A stretch of DNA of 64,000 nt, taken from positions 62,001 to 126,000 of the forward strand of contig JAUIBA010000008.1 in NCBI GenBank assembly GCA_030427635.1, written 5' to 3'. Position numbers and translations under genes: made by a program. The notes under the pieces are model-generated. The model saw only the letters and a program-made list of their open reading frames with translations, was not told where the DNA came from and searched no databases. The stretch is from Bacteroidia bacterium. Lineage in GTDB: Bacteria; Bacteroidota; Bacteroidia; Chitinophagales; Chitinophagaceae. Of this stretch, positions 60,971 through 64,000 are shown one piece after another. How positions within the stretch are numbered: the stretch's first letter is position 1; the number at the start of each line of letters is the position of its first letter.

Positions 60971-61114
60971 ATTTGTCACATAATATTGACTTTTTTCCTT
61001 CATCTCATCTAAGTTATCTTAATTATACTATATCATGTAACAAAAACACAACCTACCCCGATATACTCCTAGATGTAATAATTGACCGTACAATTATTAC
61101 TTTTATCTACCATC

Positions 61115-63160
61115 ATGAGGCGGCTGGTTTTCATATTGCTTTTGTTGCTGCATTTCAGTGCATGGGCCGGCGATACACTTATGTTGCAGAGCCCGTTACC
61201 GGATGTAAGTATGGGTAGCCGTACTTATCTGTATGGATGGCTGTTTGCAGAGGGTGATGACTCTCTGCGGGCAATGCCGGGTTATGACGACAGCCATTGG
61301 CAAACTGTTACATCTACCTTAGACTCTCAGGTACACGGGGCCGACTATTACCACTTCAGCAATATTGGATGGTTTCGTCTGCATTTCCGTGCAGACACTG
61401 CTCTGCTCGATTCGCCATTATTGCTGGCGCTCACACACTGGGGAGCCTCAGAGGTATTTCTTGATGGCGTGCTACTCAGCTCCAACGGGCTAATCAATGG
61501 TCCTGAACATAGTATATATGTCAATCCTGCCCACCGTCCTCTGGCATTTACATTACAGAATACAGGACCACACGTATTGGCTGTCCGCTATGCCTACTAT
61601 GCTGCTGATTATAACCGCAAAACGTACAATAGCAGTATGCGGGGCATTTATGCACAGTTTCAGCCGGTATCGCATTTCATTAACCGGGAGCATAACCGCA
61701 TATTAGCTGTTACTGTACTTTTCATACTGCTTACCGGCGTTTTCGGTGCGCTGGGGCTATGCCACCTGTTGCTGTTTCTGTATAACCGCTCCATACGCTC
61801 CAATCTGTATTTTAGCATATTCTGTGCCGGACTATCTGCAGTATTTCTCATGCTTTGGCTGGATAATGCCATAAGTACACCCGGCATCTACATGAGCAGG
61901 CATTTCATTATGCCGGTTATCGTTTCTGTACTCTGCTTTGGGCTCAGTGGTCTGGTCAATGACCTTTTCAGCAGCAAGCGTTTGCGGTTCCGTATAGTAA
62001 TCGCGCTGTGCATACTTGCCCCCATGCTATTCTGGTGGGCCAATACAGCTCTTGCCATTGCCGCACTTTCTCTGTTCGTACTTGCCGAGGCTACAGTAGT
62101 TATACTACGGGCTATGATACGGCGTGTGAAGGGCTCCTTTATCATAGGTGCAGGCATGCTGGTATTCCTGCTTACAGTAGGGTTTGTAGTTACCTACATC
62201 CTTATTACCCGCCGCGATCTGGTAATAACAGAAGGCTCTGCCGGCCAGGCGTTGTTCTCGGTTTTTTCTGCACTTGCCATCATATGCCCGCCCGTATCCA
62301 TGTCTGTGTTTCTGGCTTGGAACTTTGCTCAGATAAACAAAGAGCTGAAGAAAAATCTGCTGCAGGTACAGGAATTGAGCGAAAAAACCATTGCACAGGA
62401 GCTGGAAAAAAACCGCATCATAGCAGGACAGAAAGAAAGGCTTGAGCAGGAAGTAGCAGCACGTACAGCAGAGGTAGTAAGCCAGAAAGACCTCCTGGAG
62501 CAACAGCATAATGAACTGAAAACTGAAAAACAGAAATCAGACGAACTCCTGCTGAACATTCTCCCGGGCGAGGTAGCAGAAGAGCTGAAAGAGACCGGTC
62601 ATGCCGATGCCCGGCTTTTCCATAATGTATCTGTAATGTTCACCGACTTTGTCGGGTTTACACATGCGGGCGAGCGTATGTCGCCACAGGAACTGGTAGA
62701 TGAGCTGGACATTTGTTTCCGCGCATTTGACGAAATCATATCCCGTTATCAGATAGAAAAAATCAAGACCATAGGAGATGCCTACCTTGCCGTAGCCGGG
62801 CTCCCAGCCCCACAGGAGTCGCATGCCGTTAATGTGATACACGCCGCGCAGGAGATATTAGCATTTATGAAAGAGCGCCGGGCCAGACTGGGCGACAAAA
62901 CATTTGAGGTACGTGTAGGCATCAACAGTGGCAATGTAGTAGCCGGTATAGTGGGCATTAAAAAATTCGCCTATGATATATGGGGCGATACGGTCAATAC
63001 CGCTGCTCGTATGGAGCAAAGCAGTGAACCCGGCCGCATCAATATCTCTGAGCACACATACCAGCTTGTCAAAGACCACATCCCATGCACCTACCGGGGT
63101 ATGATAGATGCAAAAAACAAAGGCGAGCTGAATATGTACTTTGTGAATGAGACACAATAG
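61115..63160 (+). CDS. Class III adenylate cyclase with periplasmic sensor and 7TM (7TMR-DISM-like) region
   Basis: A 681-residue membrane cyclase. Signal peptide about 1-18 (ends SAWA). Residues about 20-195 form a galactose-binding-like jelly roll (YDDSHWQTV, IGWFRLHF, WGASEVFLDG, GPHVLAVRYAYY). Seven hydrophobic segments follow (about 200-390), then a coiled-coil linker (about 400-480) and the cyclase domain (about 500-675): SVMFTDFVGFTHAGERM with the first metal Asp, EKIKTIGDAYLAVAGLP with the adenine-specifying Lys and second metal Asp, YDIWGDTVNTAARMEQ with the substrate Asp, transition-state Asn and Arg. The Lys/Asp pair suggests cAMP rather than cGMP. ATG at 61115 is chosen over an earlier TTG/ATG. 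A paralogue follows. Confidence 0.9.
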   Translation: MRRLVFILLLLLHFSAWAGDTLMLQSPLPDVSMGSRTYLYGWLFAEGDDSLRAMPGYDDSHWQTVTSTLDSQVHGADYYHFSNIGWFRLHFRADTALLDSPLLLALTHWGASEVFLDGVLLSSNGLINGPEHSIYVNPAHRPLAFTLQNTGPHVLAVRYAYYAADYNRKTYNSSMRGIYAQFQPVSHFINREHNRILAVTVLFILLTGVFGALGLCHLLLFLYNRSIRSNLYFSIFCAGLSAVFLMLWLDNAISTPGIYMSRHFIMPVIVSVLCFGLSGLVNDLFSSKRLRFRIVIALCILAPMLFWWANTALAIAALSLFVLAEATVVILRAMIRRVKGSFIIGAGMLVFLLTVGFVVTYILITRRDLVITEGSAGQALFSVFSALAIICPPVSMSVFLAWNFAQINKELKKNLLQVQELSEKTIAQELEKNRIIAGQKERLEQEVAARTAEVVSQKDLLEQQHNELKTEKQKSDELLLNILPGEVAEELKETGHADARLFHNVSVMFTDFVGFTHAGERMSPQELVDELDICFRAFDEIISRYQIEKIKTIGDAYLAVAGLPAPQESHAVNVIHAAQEILAFMKERRARLGDKTFEVRVGINSGNVVAGIVGIKKFAYDIWGDTVNTAARMEQSSEPGRINISEHTYQLVKDHIPCTYRGMIDAKNKGELNMYFVNETQ

Positions 63161-63249
63161 TACGTAAGTGTGCGAGGCTGCCAGCCCATAATCATTTTAA
63201 TAACCGTTAGTTTCAGCCCATATACATAATGCTTACTTTTAGTGTTCAT

Positions 63250-64000
63250 ATGCGTCTACTCATAAGGTATTTGCTGCTGCTTACTTTAATGCCGGTCCTG
63301 GTAAATGCGCAACCTTGCCGCTCATTTAGCCGTGACAGCCTGAGTACCATCACCAGTGAGCGGTTTGTAAGGGGGTGGCGGTTTTATAGTGGCGATGATG
63401 CAGCAATGGCATCACCTGAGTATGACGACAGCCAATGGAAAATTACAGATACCCGTATGGATGCCAGACGCAGAACAGGCAATGCTGAAGGTTTCAACGG
63501 CATAGGCTGGTTCAGACTACATATCTGTACCGACTCATCTCTTATAGGATTCCCCCTCATGCTGGTTCTACAGCATCATGGTGCTTCTGAGCTGTACCTG
63601 GATGGAGAAAGGATAGGCAAGTGGGGTATAATAAACGGCAAAGACAGCTCTGAATATTTTAATCCGGAACTCAGCCCTGTATTCTTCACATTTAACAATC
63701 CCGGACATCATGTACTGGCTGTGCGCTATGCCAACTACAATGCCAGGAAAAACCAAAAGAAGTATGACATCAACCTCACTGGCTTTAATATAAAACTGGT
63801 CAATCCGCAAAGGATAGTTTCGCGCGACTATGACCGCATCTCCAGCAATACCTTTCTGTTTATTTTACTCTTCGGTATCTTTCTGGCACTGACAGTATCA
63901 CACCTGTTTCTATACCTGTACCACCGCAGCGGCAGGTCCAATCTCTATTTCAGTTTTTTCTGTATGGGATTCGCCATCCTCTTCTTTGCTGTATGGTTCG
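63250..64000 (+). CDS. Second 7TMR-DISM-like sensor protein (N-terminal part, cut by window edge)
   Basis: An open frame of 250 codons that runs off the right edge. Signal peptide MRLLIRYLLLLTLMPVLVNA, then a jelly-roll sensor parallel to that of the preceding cyclase: YDDSQWKITDTRM, GIGWFRLHI, HHGASELYLDGERIG and GHHVLAVRYANYNA, followed by FLFILLFGIFLALTVSHLFL and SNLYFSFFCMGFAILFFAVW, the first membrane helices. It is a tandem duplicate of the gene at 61115-63160. The output domain lies outside the window: cyclase, kinase or other. An ATG at 63229 would add 7 residues; the one at 63250 gives the better signal peptide. Confidence 0.87.
   Translation, partial: MRLLIRYLLLLTLMPVLVNAQPCRSFSRDSLSTITSERFVRGWRFYSGDDAAMASPEYDDSQWKITDTRMDARRRTGNAEGFNGIGWFRLHICTDSSLIGFPLMLVLQHHGASELYLDGERIGKWGIINGKDSSEYFNPELSPVFFTFNNPGHHVLAVRYANYNARKNQKKYDINLTGFNIKLVNPQRIVSRDYDRISSNTFLFILLFGIFLALTVSHLFLYLYHRSGRSNLYFSFFCMGFAILFFAVWF

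Overview
The window looks like a chromosomal segment of a Bacteroidota bacterium, most likely from the Chitinophagaceae and relatives. The reasons are several type IX secretion (T9SS) cargo proteins with type A C-terminal sorting domains, PorV/PorQ- and PorP/SprF-type outer-membrane proteins, TonB-dependent receptors with N-terminal carboxypeptidase-regulatory-like domains, BlaI/M56 regulator-sensor genes, and promoters matching the Bacteroidota pattern TTG-N18-20-TAnnTTTG. There are no rRNA genes, insertion sequences, integrases or CRISPR arrays. One tRNA (Cys) is present. No gene-free stretch exceeds about 260 bases.

Layout. 1-9.4 kb (minus strand): the start of greA, then a three-gene cell-surface operon (TonB-dependent receptor, a 1351-residue T9SS cargo protein, a PorV/PorQ-like barrel). 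9.5-14.8 kb: a 2-hydroxyacid dehydrogenase overlapping rsmA, then pepA and pdxA on the other strand, and an AraC regulator. 15-25.3 kb (plus): asnB, a 1493-residue Ig-repeat adhesin with a T9SS signal, a multi-pass membrane protein with TPRs that resembles O-mannosyltransferase/TMTC proteins, a DUF62 SAM hydrolase-like enzyme, and scpB. 25.4-29.3 kb: a secreted M28-PDZ aminopeptidase, a CstB-like persulfide dioxygenase-rhodanese fusion, and moaE/moaD. 29.4-33.9 kb: a parallel-beta-helix lipoprotein and a TonB-dependent receptor. 33.9-38.2 kb: rnhB, a small secreted protein, a C10 (streptopain-like) protease with a T9SS signal, and a MazG-like pyrophosphohydrolase. 38.3-40.9 kb: MoxR ATPase, acyltransferase and a DinB-like protein.

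40.9-46.7 kb is the most unusual part. A BlaI-type repressor is followed by three different M56 (BlaR1-like) membrane metallopeptidases and two small secreted proteins. All three peptidases keep HExxH and a downstream HE(Y/L)QAD motif. Their periplasmic C-termini share a domain with the free-standing secreted protein that ends the cluster. Inverted repeats overlap the blaI promoter and start codon, so the cluster is probably autoregulated.

46.7-57 kb: a TlpA-like thioredoxin, a VOC protein, an EnvC-like murein hydrolase activator with a degenerate LytM domain, yicC, rmuC, tRNA-Cys, fabH, a GT2 glycosyltransferase, a sensor kinase without a partner, a Pmp3/YqaE-like protein and a PorP/SprF-like protein. 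57.6-61 kb is visibly richer in A+T: an XRE regulator faces a repeat-containing tail-fibre-like surface protein and a further T9SS cargo. Two matching palindromes 21 bp apart lie in the shared promoter region. 61-64 kb: a class III adenylate cyclase with a 7TM sensor region, followed by a second, truncated-by-the-window paralogue.

Starts were re-chosen where an upstream GTG/TTG/ATG extension would precede an obvious signal peptide or conserved N-terminus. All assignments come from reading motifs by eye; none was checked by database search.
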